8,961 nt of DNA from Paracoccaceae bacterium (GCA_024304875.1 JAMWZF010000108.1:1-8961); one strand, 5' to 3'; numbered from the stretch's first letter, positions 1-6,793 are shown. Made by a program: numbers and translations. The notes: a model not told the origin generated them from the sequence alone.

Positions 1-785
1 GTCCGGGCCGTCGGGTTGTAGACGAGGTCGAGCATCGACAGCGAGAGTTCGCCGCCGGTGATCACGGTCGGACGCTCGCAACGCACGTAGCGGGTGTCGA
101 AGACGGTCCGTCGGCGCAGGCCGGTCTGGATCTCTTCCTCGACGGCGTTGTGCACGATCGGATCGTAGACCGTGATCACCTGACCGGCGTATTCGATGGC
201 GCGGGGCACGTAGATCTTGTCGCCCATCGCGTCGCGGATGCCGTTCGAGATCGAGGACTTCCCGTTCCCCGGCGGCCCGTACATCAGGCAGGACCGGCCG
301 GCGCTGACCGCCGGGCCCAGCTGGTCGAGCAGGGCCGGCGGCAGGATCAGGTGACCCATGGCGGCGGTCAGTTGCTCGCGGCTGATGTGGATGTTGCGGA
401 TCGACTGGCGCTTGACCTGCTCGCGGTAGACCTCGAGCGGGACAGGCATGGCGCCGAAGTATTCCGACTGGGCCAGGGCGTCGAGGGCGCGGGCCTTGCC
501 GTTGTCGGTCAGCTGGTAGCCCATCTCGCCGCCCGAGTTGGCATGCAGGGTGCCCGTGGCCTCCACCATCTTCTGGCTGCGGGCCATGTCGATCAGTTCC
601 TGGGTCACAGGGATGGGCAGGCAGATCGCCGCGGCGAGGTCGGTGCAGGTCTCGAGGTTCTTGCGGAACATCGTCTTGATGAGGATGTCGCGCATCATTA
701 CCACCGGCAGCTGCATCGCCTGCAGCGACCGCGGCGGGGGCGGGGGCTGAACGCCCTCGGGCGTCACGTCGGTTTGCATGTTCAT
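1..785 (-). CDS. P-loop (AAA-type) ATPase with winged-helix-like N-terminus, partial
   Basis: The gene starts at ATG 785 and is open to the left edge, so 261 residues are visible and the C-terminus is missing. AGGT six bases upstream serves as ribosome binding site; a second in-frame ATG lies at 779. Residues 14-18 are five prolines in a row. Residues about 55-110 look like a winged-helix fold (helix ELIDMARSQKMVE, then GYQLTDNGKARAL). A clear Walker A, GPPGNGKSS, sits at residues 170-178 with K176 as the nucleotide-binding lysine. No convincing Walker B acid pair is visible; in AAA ATPases it lies further downstream, so it is probably beyond the edge. The family is usually annotated only as 'ATP-binding protein', and I know no proven role. 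A MoxR-like or chaperone-type remodelling ATPase is plausible. It diverges from the membrane protein at 965 and lies near a Tad pilus operon, which might indicate an accessory role, but that is inference. The ATPase call is firm; the function is open. Confidence 0.85.
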   Translation of the reverse strand, partial: MNMQTDVTPEGVQPPPPPRSLQAMQLPVVMMRDILIKTMFRKNLETCTDLAAAICLPIPVTQELIDMARSQKMVEATGTLHANSGGEMGYQLTDNGKARALDALAQSEYFGAMPVPLEVYREQVKRQSIRNIHISREQLTAAMGHLILPPALLDQLGPAVSAGRSCLMYGPPGNGKSSISNGIRDAMGDKIYVPRAIEYAGQVITVYDPIVHNAVEEEIQTGLRRRTVFDTRYVRCERPTVITGGELSLSMLDLVYNPTAR

Positions 786-964
786 CGTCTGACCTGCCTC
801 ATTGCCTGTTGCGGCTCTCGGCCCTGTGCCCTGTCCGCCTTGTGGCCCAATGGACGCGCCCCCGGGGCCGCGCGCCGCCACGCCGCAGACTGCTTTTGCC
901 TCGCTTCTCGTGGCACCCTATTGTGGCGCCAAATGGGCAAACCATGGACCAAAGGCAGGTAGGG
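786..964. promoter_or_regulatory. Divergent intergenic region, probable promoters for both flanking genes
   Basis: This 179-base gap separates the starts of two divergent genes, so at least one promoter for each is expected here. I could not identify a convincing -35/-10 pair on either strand. What is visible is AAAGG at 951-955, nine bases before ATG 965, AGGT before ATG 785 on the other strand, and a perfect 8-base palindrome TGGCGCCA at 924-931. The palindrome is 33 bases upstream of the plus-strand start and could be an operator or chance in GC-rich DNA. The regulatory assignment rests on gene arrangement, not on recognised promoter elements. Confidence 0.4.
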
Positions 965-2587
965 ATGAGCAGACCCAATCCCGCCGTCCTCCTCGTCATT
1001 CTCCTGGGCCTCGTCGCGTGGCTCGGCGGGTTGTCGGTGGCCAAGGGCGGCTTCTTCCTCGGAAAGCACGAGGGGGACACCCTTCATTTTCTGCAGATCG
1101 TGATGCGGATGGAAATGGGGCAGATACCCCACCTCGATTTCATGACGCCGATCGGGGCGCTGGCCTTCGCCCCCTTCGCGGCCCTCATGGGCTGGGGCAT
1201 GACGGCGGGGGACGCGATCGTCTGGGCGCAGATCATCGCCGCCCTCGTCATGCTGCCGGCGGTCTGGTGGGTGGGGATGACCCGGCTGAACCTGCCGCTC
1301 TCGGCCCTCTTCGGGGCGGTCATCATGGTGTTGATGCTGGCGCTCGTGCATGGCGAGAGCGAGCGGACGATCTCGATCTCGATGCACTACAACCGCTGGG
1401 CCTGGGCTGCCGCCTTCGTCGCCATCCTCGCCGCGATCCGCCCGCCGCTGCACCCCAACGTACCTCTGGTGGACGGGATCATCGTCGGCGTGATGCTGAG
1501 CGCGCTGGTGATGATCAAGGTGACCTACTTCGCCGCCTTCGCGATCCCGGTCGCCCTGGCGATGTCGATGACCGGGCAGCGGCGGGCACTGGTGTTCGCG
1601 GGACTGACGGGCCTTGCGATCGCGGGCGCGATCACCGCCGTCGCCGGCCCGGCCTACTGGCTGGCCTACCTCGGCGACCTTCGGACGGTGTCCGGCTCCG
1701 AGGTGCGCCCGCAGCCGGGCGAGGACCTGACCGGCGTGATCGTGGCGCCGCTCTACAAGGGGGCCTCGCTCCTCCTCGTCGCCTCGGTCATATTCCTGCG
1801 GCAGGCGCGGGAGCACACGGCCGGGCTGATCCTGCTGACGCTTGTGCCGGGGTTCTTCTATGTCACCTACCAGAACTTCGGGAACGATCCGCAGTGGCTC
1901 TACCTGCTGGCGATCCTCCTGTTCGCGTTCCGGCCGGGGCCGGAGGTGACGGGACTGTTCGGCTGGAAGATGCGCGACGCGCTGACGATCTCGGGGGCGA
2001 TGGCGCTGGCCTTCGCGATGCCGTCCTTCTTCAACCTCGCCTTCAGTCCCTCGCGGCACTTCAAGACGGACGTGAGCGAATTCACCCCCCTGGTGCGGAC
2101 CGACCCCCGCTTTGCCGACCTGCAGGTTTCCGAAGTGCGGGCGACCCGGGTTGACGCACGGGTCGCCCTCGACGGTCCGGGATCGGGGCTCGAGGCCTTT
2201 GCCGAGCGCGCCGACCGCGACCCGCCGATCACCTTCATGGGAGAGACCTTCGACTACTGCACCGCCGAACTCGGCCTCTCGGCGCTGATGGAAGCCATCG
2301 CCGAGGACATCGACGCGGCCGGGCTGGGAGACGGACGTACCGTCTTTGCGGCCGACCTCTTTGCCTCCTACTGGCTGTTCGGCGACCTGGAGCCGGTCCC
2401 GGGTGGCGCCCCCTGGTTCTACGGGGGGCTGCCCGGCTTCGAGGCGGCGGACTATCTGCTGGTCCCGACGTGCCCCATCGCGAGCGACGTCCAGAGGCAG
2501 GTTCTGGAGCAGATCACCGAGATGGGCATGGAAGGACTGACAGAGGTGCGCCGGACACCGCTCTACATCCTCTACGGCAAGTCCTGA
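965..2587 (+). CDS. Polytopic membrane protein, GT-C glycosyltransferase-like
   Basis: This is a 540-residue protein if ATG 965 is used. I chose that start because AAAGG lies nine bases upstream and the protein then opens directly into a hydrophobic segment (residues 7-26). The reading frame stays open upstream (in-frame ATG 944 and 809), but those add a basic, proline-rich stretch that looks untranslated. About ten membrane segments occupy residues 7-360, followed by a soluble domain of about 175 residues (365-540). After the first segment comes E36-G-D38, then G52-x-x-P55-x-x-D58-F59. This layout, with an acidic pair in the first non-cytoplasmic loop and a G..P..DF motif, is typical of GT-C glycosyltransferases that use polyprenyl-phosphate sugars. 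Further conserved-looking motifs are HYNRW (141-145) and YQNFGNDPQW (302-311). Its only two cysteines, C432 and C503, both lie in the C-terminal domain and could form a periplasmic disulfide. It converges on the Tad operon. A role in surface glycan synthesis or pilin glycosylation is inference; it could also be a membrane protein with no transferase activity. Confidence 0.85.
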   Translation: MSRPNPAVLLVILLGLVAWLGGLSVAKGGFFLGKHEGDTLHFLQIVMRMEMGQIPHLDFMTPIGALAFAPFAALMGWGMTAGDAIVWAQIIAALVMLPAVWWVGMTRLNLPLSALFGAVIMVLMLALVHGESERTISISMHYNRWAWAAAFVAILAAIRPPLHPNVPLVDGIIVGVMLSALVMIKVTYFAAFAIPVALAMSMTGQRRALVFAGLTGLAIAGAITAVAGPAYWLAYLGDLRTVSGSEVRPQPGEDLTGVIVAPLYKGASLLLVASVIFLRQAREHTAGLILLTLVPGFFYVTYQNFGNDPQWLYLLAILLFAFRPGPEVTGLFGWKMRDALTISGAMALAFAMPSFFNLAFSPSRHFKTDVSEFTPLVRTDPRFADLQVSEVRATRVDARVALDGPGSGLEAFAERADRDPPITFMGETFDYCTAELGLSALMEAIAEDIDAAGLGDGRTVFAADLFASYWLFGDLEPVPGGAPWFYGGLPGFEAADYLLVPTCPIASDVQRQVLEQITEMGMEGLTEVRRTPLYILYGKS

Positions 2588-2634
2588 CGGAGCCTGTCGG
2601 ATCCTCCAGCGCCGCGCGCCGGGGCCGGGCGGGG

Positions 2635-2690
2635 AGGGGGGCGCCGCCCCCCGCCTTCGGCCCCCCCGAGGTATTTCGGGCGAAAAGAGG
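2635..2690 (+). repeat. GC-rich intergenic repeat element, copy A
   Basis: This is the first of two related elements. It opens with a perfect 7-bp hairpin (GGGGGGC at 2636-2642, GCC loop, GCCCCCC at 2646-2652). A small GCC-TTC-GGC hairpin and a run of seven C follow, and then the shared tail with GGTATTT at 2670-2676 and AAAGAG at 2684-2689. From memory, elements of this kind (G/C hairpin, C-run, GGTATTT, then a purine-rich end) are common between genes of Rhodobacteraceae. I could not run a genome search to count copies. It lies 47 bases after the stop of the membrane protein gene. Confidence 0.65.
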
Positions 2691-2712
2691 CGGCAGGGGC
2701 GCGCCACTCCGG

Positions 2713-2770
2713 TCTCTTTACGCTTCAAATACCGCGGGGGAGTCCCGCAGGGACGGGGGCAGCGCCCCCT
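2713..2770 (-). repeat. GC-rich intergenic repeat element, copy B (inverted)
   Basis: Read on the minus strand, this copy follows the same order as copy A. It has a 6-bp hairpin (2755-2760 with 2764-2769, 3-base loop), a second perfect hairpin (GTCCC 2742-2746 with GGGAC 2750-2754), a C-run, GGTATTT (complement at 2727-2733) and AAAGAG (complement at 2714-2719). It is inverted relative to copy A, with about 22 bases between them, so the two could also pair with each other as one long imperfect stem. It points back along the Tad operon's direction of transcription and is met first by transcripts leaving that operon. Confidence 0.65.
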
Positions 2771-2845
2771 CCTGACCACGGTCATCCCGGGGATGCATCC
2801 TGCGGCCGCGCCCGATGCGGCGGCGGCCCGGCGCCTGTCGGCCGG

Positions 2846-3340
2846 TCAGAGGCGGCCGAGCGCGACGAGCGAAAGATAGAGGATCAGCGCCGTGGCGAAG
2901 GGAAAGCCCATCGGGAAGCGCCGGCCGGAGTGCCAGCTTTCCCAGTCCGGCACGAGCCGCCGGATCGGGCTGTGCTTGGCGATCCGGTGCAGGATGTAGC
3001 TGAGCAGCATCGCGCCGGCGAGGAGGTAGGCGACGGCAGGCAGGTCGGGACGCGCCACGAAGGGCGCGGCAGCGGCAAGGAACTTGACGTCCCCCCCGCC
3101 CATCGCTCCCGCCGCGTTGAAGACAAGGCCGATCGCCAGCATCACCAGAAGGTGGGCGTAGTTCCACAGGTACATCTCGAGGGGCAGCACGAAGGGCCCC
3201 ATCAGGATATAGACCATCGCGATGGCCTCGACCGTGCCGTTACGGATCTTCAGCTGGCTGAGGTCGGACCAGACCACGTGCAGACAGAGCGGCACGAGCG
3301 GGATGAGAAACCACCCCGCGGCGCTGGCGGAGAGGTCCAT
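2846..3340 (-). CDS. cpaA: A24-family prepilin peptidase of the Tad system (CpaA/TadV-like)
   Basis: This 164-residue integral membrane aspartic protease would cleave the leader peptides of Flp pilin and pseudopilins at the cytoplasmic face of the inner membrane. Two catalytic aspartates are recognisable: D26 in WSDLSQLKIRN and D84 in the family signature GGGDVK (81-86). These fit the D...I-x-N and GxGD motifs of A24 peptidases. The protein has about five to six hydrophobic segments and lacks the N-terminal methylase domain of PilD, as expected for the short CpaA/TadV type. A C-terminal stretch with DWESW and GRRFPMG resembles Rhodobacteraceae homologues I remember. It is the last gene of the operon. 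Only three bases separate ATG 3340 from the preceding stop, and its weak ribosome site (TAGGGT) overlaps that stop, so translation is probably coupled. In Caulobacter and Aggregatibacter the equivalent gene lies beside the pilin gene, so the distal position here is a rearranged order. Confidence 0.9.
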   Translation of the reverse strand: MDLSASAAGWFLIPLVPLCLHVVWSDLSQLKIRNGTVEAIAMVYILMGPFVLPLEMYLWNYAHLLVMLAIGLVFNAAGAMGGGDVKFLAAAAPFVARPDLPAVAYLLAGAMLLSYILHRIAKHSPIRRLVPDWESWHSGRRFPMGFPFATALILYLSLVALGRL

Positions 3341-3343
3341 ACC

Positions 3344-4198
3344 CTAGTTCGTGACGTTGGATTCGAGCGCCTGGAGCGAGCGTACCGCCGCCTCGAAGTG
3401 CTGCGGGTGGGTCTCGATCGCCTGGGTCAAAAGGCCCTTGCCGATGGTCACGTCGCCCTGCTTGATCGCCGAGAGGGCGAGGGTGTGCAGAAGCTGGGCC
3501 CGCTCCACCTGGCTCATCGGCACCACGGGAAGGTCGTAGTTGCGCTGGGCCCCGCGGGCGAGGACCAGGTTGTTCTTGGCGGTGAACATCTGCGGGTCGT
3601 GCCGGATCGCGTCGGCAAAGAGGCGCTCGGCGCCGGAATAATCACCCCGGGTCAGCTTGGAGAAGCCCCAGTTGTTCAGGACGCCGGCGGGCCGGGTCGT
3701 CAGGCCCGTGGCGGTCTCGTAGAAGCTGTCGGCGCGCTGCCATTCCTCGTTGCTGTCGGCGATCATCGCCTCGAGGCGGTAGCGCTCGTAGGTCTCGAAG
3801 GTCGGCGGCACGGTATCGAGAACGGTCTCGGCCTCGGTCCACTGGTTGGCGCGGATATGGGCGTCGGCCAGGTCCACCCGGTCGGCGTCGGTCGCCTCGC
3901 CGTGGCCGGTCACGGCAAGCCAGGCCGTCACCGCCTCGGGGGCGCGGCCGGCGCGCACCAGGCTCTTGGCCAGCCCGCGCATCAGGTCGATCCGGCCGGG
4001 GTCATTGGCGCTGGCGCGTGTGAAGTAGTTCACCGCCTCGTCGGGGTCGCCCACGGTCAGCATCACGTCGTTGAGGTTGGTCTCGTCCACGACGTTCACG
4101 TCGCGGAGGGCGCGATCGACCTGGGCGCCGTCGTCGCCGCAGGCGGACAGGGTCAGGATGCCCAGGACGGACACCGCAAACATGATGGAGTGGCGCAT
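3344..4198 (-). CDS. TPR-repeat lipoprotein, TadD-like (second of two)
   Basis: This is a 284-residue predicted lipoprotein. The signal peptide ends in a lipobox, L17-S-A-C20, where C20 would be lipidated. The next residues are G21, D22, D23. Because +2 is glycine rather than aspartate, enterobacterial rules predict transfer to the outer membrane. The mature part is helical with degenerate tetratricopeptide repeats, clearest at about 41-103 (GDPDEAVNYFTRASANDP) and 171-204 (NNWGFSKLTRGDYSGAERLF, then ADAIRHDP), with a further helical pair near 232-265. TPR lipoproteins of the TadD type are needed for Flp pilus assembly, probably helping secretin or other envelope parts. Start ATG 4198 is preceded by AGGT and by AAAGGA further up. 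The gene follows the other TPR gene by 39 bases and is linked to the peptidase gene by a 3-base gap. The lipoprotein and TPR calls are firm; the exact partner is not shown by the sequence. Confidence 0.85.
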   Translation of the reverse strand: MRHSIMFAVSVLGILTLSACGDDGAQVDRALRDVNVVDETNLNDVMLTVGDPDEAVNYFTRASANDPGRIDLMRGLAKSLVRAGRAPEAVTAWLAVTGHGEATDADRVDLADAHIRANQWTEAETVLDTVPPTFETYERYRLEAMIADSNEEWQRADSFYETATGLTTRPAGVLNNWGFSKLTRGDYSGAERLFADAIRHDPQMFTAKNNLVLARGAQRNYDLPVVPMSQVERAQLLHTLALSAIKQGDVTIGKGLLTQAIETHPQHFEAAVRSLQALESNVTN

Positions 4199-4237
4199 GT
4201 TACCTGCGTCCTTTGCTGCTCTTGCCTCGGGCCGGTT

Positions 4238-4801
4238 TCAGATCGGTGCAGTCAGGATCACGTAGTCCCCGGTGCCGCGTCGGACCAGCTGGACCTGTTC
4301 GGTCGCATTTTCCCCAGCGTAGCCCGGATCTTCCAGTCTGGCGAGGGCCAAGCGCAGATTGTCCCGGATCTGGTCTGATTGGCCGTTATCCGTTGCAAAG
4401 GCGCGACGGAAGACCTCGGCCGCCTCGCCGGTCTGGCCGGTCTCCAGCAGGATGACACCGAGGTTGTTCCAGGCGGCGGGAAACTCGGGGTCCTCCTCGA
4501 CCGCCCGGCGCAGGAGACGTTCGGCCTGGCCGAGGCGCCCGAGGCGCAGGTTGGCCGAGCCCAGGGCCGAGAGCGTGTCGACGTTCAGCCCCTGCTGGGC
4601 AGCGGCACGGGTATAGGCCCTCAGCGCCAGTTCGTACTGTCCCGCGGCCATCAGCCGGTGCCCGACGATCAGACCGTCGATGTCGGTCTCGCCCGCGACG
4701 CCAGGGGCATAGACCCCGTCGCCGCGGTTCAGGCCGCCGCGGTCGCAGGCGGCGGCCAGAAGGGTCAGGGCGAGGGCGCCCGCGATGGTCAGGATCTTCA
4801 A
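4238..4801 (-). CDS. tadD: TPR-repeat lipoprotein in the tadD position (first of two)
   Basis: I propose a TTG start at 4801, giving 187 residues. AGGG lies five bases upstream, and the product begins MKILTIAGALALTLLAAAC, a textbook lipoprotein signal with C19 lipidated. The alternative GTG at 4822 adds seven residues (MGRDRDS), has no visible ribosome site, and puts two acidic residues in the signal's n-region. After C19 comes D20; aspartate at +2 is the inner-membrane retention signal in enterobacteria. Residues 43-140 hold about three TPRs, including AGQYELALRAYTRAA, LGRLGQAERLLRRAVEEDP and AAWNNLGVILLETG with EAAEVFRRAF. Proteins of this kind (TadD) support Flp pilus biogenesis as scaffolds. 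It follows tadC by 34 bases (13 if GTG is used). The start site is the least certain part; the family assignment is solid. Confidence 0.83.
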   Translation of the reverse strand: MKILTIAGALALTLLAAACDRGGLNRGDGVYAPGVAGETDIDGLIVGHRLMAAGQYELALRAYTRAAAQQGLNVDTLSALGSANLRLGRLGQAERLLRRAVEEDPEFPAAWNNLGVILLETGQTGEAAEVFRRAFATDNGQSDQIRDNLRLALARLEDPGYAGENATEQVQLVRRGTGDYVILTAPI

Positions 4802-4835
4802 GCTGTCCCTGTCTCTTCCCACGGATCGGGCGAGA

Positions 4836-5819
4836 TCAGAAATTCGCCCCCGAAAGCGTTTCGGCGATGCCGTACACCGACGGCCCGATCAGGATGATGA
4901 GAAGCGGCGGAACCGTCAACATCATCGTGGCGAGGGTCATCTTGGTGGGCAGGGTGTTGGCCTTTTCCTCGGCCCGCATGACGCGCTTGTCGCGCATCTC
5001 GGAGGCATAGACCCGCAGCGCCTCGGCGATCGAGGTGCCGAACTGCTGGGACTGGATCAGCACCGTGACGAAGGAGGTCACGTCCTGCACGCCGGCGCGC
5101 TCGGACATGTCGCGCAGGACGCTCTGCTTGTCCTTGCCGGCCTTCATCTCGTGGGCGACCATCTCGAATTCGTCGGCGAGGGCGGGAAAGCCCGAGCGGA
5201 TTTCCTTGCTGACGCGGATGATCGCCTGGTCCATCGACTGGCCGGCCTCGACGCAGACGAGCATCATGTCGAGGGCGTCGGGAAAGCCGTTCTGGATCTC
5301 TTCCTTCCGCTGACCCTGACGGCGGGTGACCCAGTACTTGGGAGCCATGTAGCCGACCGCGCCGGGGATGATGATCGACATCGCCGTGTTCTGGGTCGAG
5401 GGATCGCCCGTCGCGCTGGCGTAAATCGCGTAGGCGACGCCAAGAAGCAGGAAGAGCGTGCCGAGGGCGAACTGGGCGAAGTGGAACATCCGGACCGCGT
5501 TCTGCCCGCGGTAGCCGGCCTGGATCAGCTTGAGCCGGGCGGCGGAGTATTCCTCCTTGCTTTTCGGCTCCAGGAAATCGGCGTATTTCTCCAGCTTGTC
5601 CTTGCCGTTGCCCGAGCGGAGCTTTTTCTGGCCCGCCTTTTCGGCCGCCTCGGCGCGGGTTGCGCGTTGCAGCTTGTCGAGGGGGTCCTCCTTCTTCTGC
5701 AACAGCACCGGCAGCGTCAGAAGCACCATCAGCAGACCCAGCCCGCCCACCGCGGCAAGGGGGCCGAAGGGGCCGATCAGCTCGATGAGCATGGCGTTGA
5801 TCTGGTCGAGAAGTTGCAT
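4836..5819 (-). CDS. tadC: Tad inner-membrane platform protein TadC
   Basis: This 327-residue membrane protein belongs to the T2SSF/GspF superfamily and with TadB forms the inner-membrane platform on which CpaF acts to extrude Flp pili. The T2SSF domain spans about residues 179-306, opening with GFPDALDMMLVCVEAGQSMD, which is typical of TadC. Hydrophobic segments lie near 20-40, 114-134, 146-162 and 295-318, with a charged cytoplasmic stretch (41-110) between the first two. Start ATG 5819 has AAGG eight bases upstream, overlapping the end of tadB; the intergenic gap is 4 bases. Length and gene order fit the family (also named cpaH). No defect is visible. Confidence 0.95.
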   Translation of the reverse strand: MQLLDQINAMLIELIGPFGPLAAVGGLGLLMVLLTLPVLLQKKEDPLDKLQRATRAEAAEKAGQKKLRSGNGKDKLEKYADFLEPKSKEEYSAARLKLIQAGYRGQNAVRMFHFAQFALGTLFLLLGVAYAIYASATGDPSTQNTAMSIIIPGAVGYMAPKYWVTRRQGQRKEEIQNGFPDALDMMLVCVEAGQSMDQAIIRVSKEIRSGFPALADEFEMVAHEMKAGKDKQSVLRDMSERAGVQDVTSFVTVLIQSQQFGTSIAEALRVYASEMRDKRVMRAEEKANTLPTKMTLATMMLTVPPLLIILIGPSVYGIAETLSGANF

Positions 5820-5823
5820 GGGC

Positions 5824-6792
5824 TCAGACCTTGATGTTCACGAGGGTCTTCATCACGAAGATGTTCGCGACGAGGAAGGCGGCGACGACGAGGCAGGCGG
5901 GAATGAAGACCGCGGTGTCCTTCACGTCGTCGTAGTAGTTCGGCTGGATCACGTTGATGCCGACGAGGGCGACCAGCGGGAAGACCGACAGGAACATGCC
6001 CGACCACTTGGCCTCGGCAGTGATCGCCTTGACCCTGCGGAAGAGCTTGAAGCGCGACCGGATCACCTTGGCCAGACCGTCGAGGATCTCGGCCAGGTTG
6101 CCGCCCGCGGTCTGCTGGATGGTCACGGCGACGGCGAGGAAGCGCAGATCCTGCATGTCCATCCGCTCGGCCATCGCCTTCAGCGCATCGCCCATGTCGC
6201 GGCCGTAGGCGGCCTCGTCGGCGATCACGCCCATCTCGGTGCCGAGCGGGTCGGCGACCTCGTTGGCGACGATGCCGATGGCGGAGGAGAAGGGGTGGCC
6301 GACGCGGAGCGAGCGGACCATCAGTTCGACGGCATCGGGAAGCTGTTCCTCGATCATCGACATCCGCTTCTTGGCCTTCTTGTTGATCCACAGGTACACG
6401 CCGCCGACGCCCATGCCGAGCGCGACGGCGATCCGCACCGGGGTCGAGGCGGCGGTGCCGGCGGTCAGGCCGACGTAGGCCATGACCGCGAGCACGCCCA
6501 TCAGCATCAGGATCTGGCTGGGCGAGAAGGCGATGTTGGCCTTCTGCGCCTTCGAGGCCAGGATCGAATAGAGCGGGATCGACTGCGACCGGAGGTGCTG
6601 GCTCATCTCCTTGCGGAGCTGCTCGAGTACCTCTTCGCGGCCGCCGCCCTTCTCCATGAGAGCCAGACGCCGGTTGACCTTGGAATTCAGCGAGATGCTC
6701 TTGCCGAAAACGGTGAGGTAGATGCCTTCGACGAGGACCAGGACGGCAACGAAGATGAGGCCGTAGATGATCGGTTCCGCAGAAATCGCCAT
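5824..6792 (-). CDS. tadB: Tad inner-membrane platform protein TadB
   Basis: This 322-residue T2SSF-superfamily protein partners TadC in the pilus platform of the inner membrane (also named cpaG). Hydrophobic segments lie near residues 8-28, 93-111, 119-137, 264-284 and 295-317. The T2SSF domain runs from about 151 to 275, with EEQLPDAVELMVRSLRVGHPF at its start and the conserved QQTAGGNLAEILDGLAKVIR stretch at 226-245. ATG 6792 is one base from the cpaF stop, with no strong ribosome site of its own, so its translation is probably coupled to cpaF. Everything visible is ordinary for the family. Confidence 0.95.
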   Translation of the reverse strand: MAISAEPIIYGLIFVAVLVLVEGIYLTVFGKSISLNSKVNRRLALMEKGGGREEVLEQLRKEMSQHLRSQSIPLYSILASKAQKANIAFSPSQILMLMGVLAVMAYVGLTAGTAASTPVRIAVALGMGVGGVYLWINKKAKKRMSMIEEQLPDAVELMVRSLRVGHPFSSAIGIVANEVADPLGTEMGVIADEAAYGRDMGDALKAMAERMDMQDLRFLAVAVTIQQTAGGNLAEILDGLAKVIRSRFKLFRRVKAITAEAKWSGMFLSVFPLVALVGINVIQPNYYDDVKDTAVFIPACLVVAAFLVANIFVMKTLVNIKV

Positions 6793-6793
6793 G

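Larger units (their letters stand above)
2635..2770. terminator. Probable bidirectional terminator between convergent genes
   Basis: The inverted element pair sits between two convergent transcription units and offers strong G/C hairpins to transcripts from either side. Each hairpin series is followed by a short T-containing stretch (GGTATTT), but no long T-run is present, so this is not a textbook intrinsic terminator. The call rests on hairpin strength and position. Other short inverted repeats nearby are TGACC-AC-GGTCA (2773-2784) and the palindrome GGATGCATCC (2791-2800). Confidence 0.4.

Noticed and set aside
910..927. TGGCAC followed by TTGTG, resembling a sigma-54 promoter
   Set aside because: The spacing is one base short and the essential GC of the -12 element is absent, so it fails the GG-N10-GC rule.
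809..964. N-terminal extension of the membrane protein to ATG 809 or 944
   Set aside because: The extra residues are basic and proline-rich, unlike a membrane protein N-terminus, while ATG 965 has AAAGG at good spacing and leads straight into a hydrophobic segment.
782..2785. 667-codon open frame on the minus strand opposite the membrane protein gene
   Set aside because: Its product is arginine-, glycine- and histidine-rich low-complexity sequence with no domain. The plus strand encodes a coherent membrane protein, and long antisense frames are common in high-GC DNA.
2930..4378. 482-codon plus-strand open frame opposite the peptidase and TPR genes
   Set aside because: It is antisense to genes with catalytic motifs and lipoprotein signals, and its translation has no recognisable fold or start signal.
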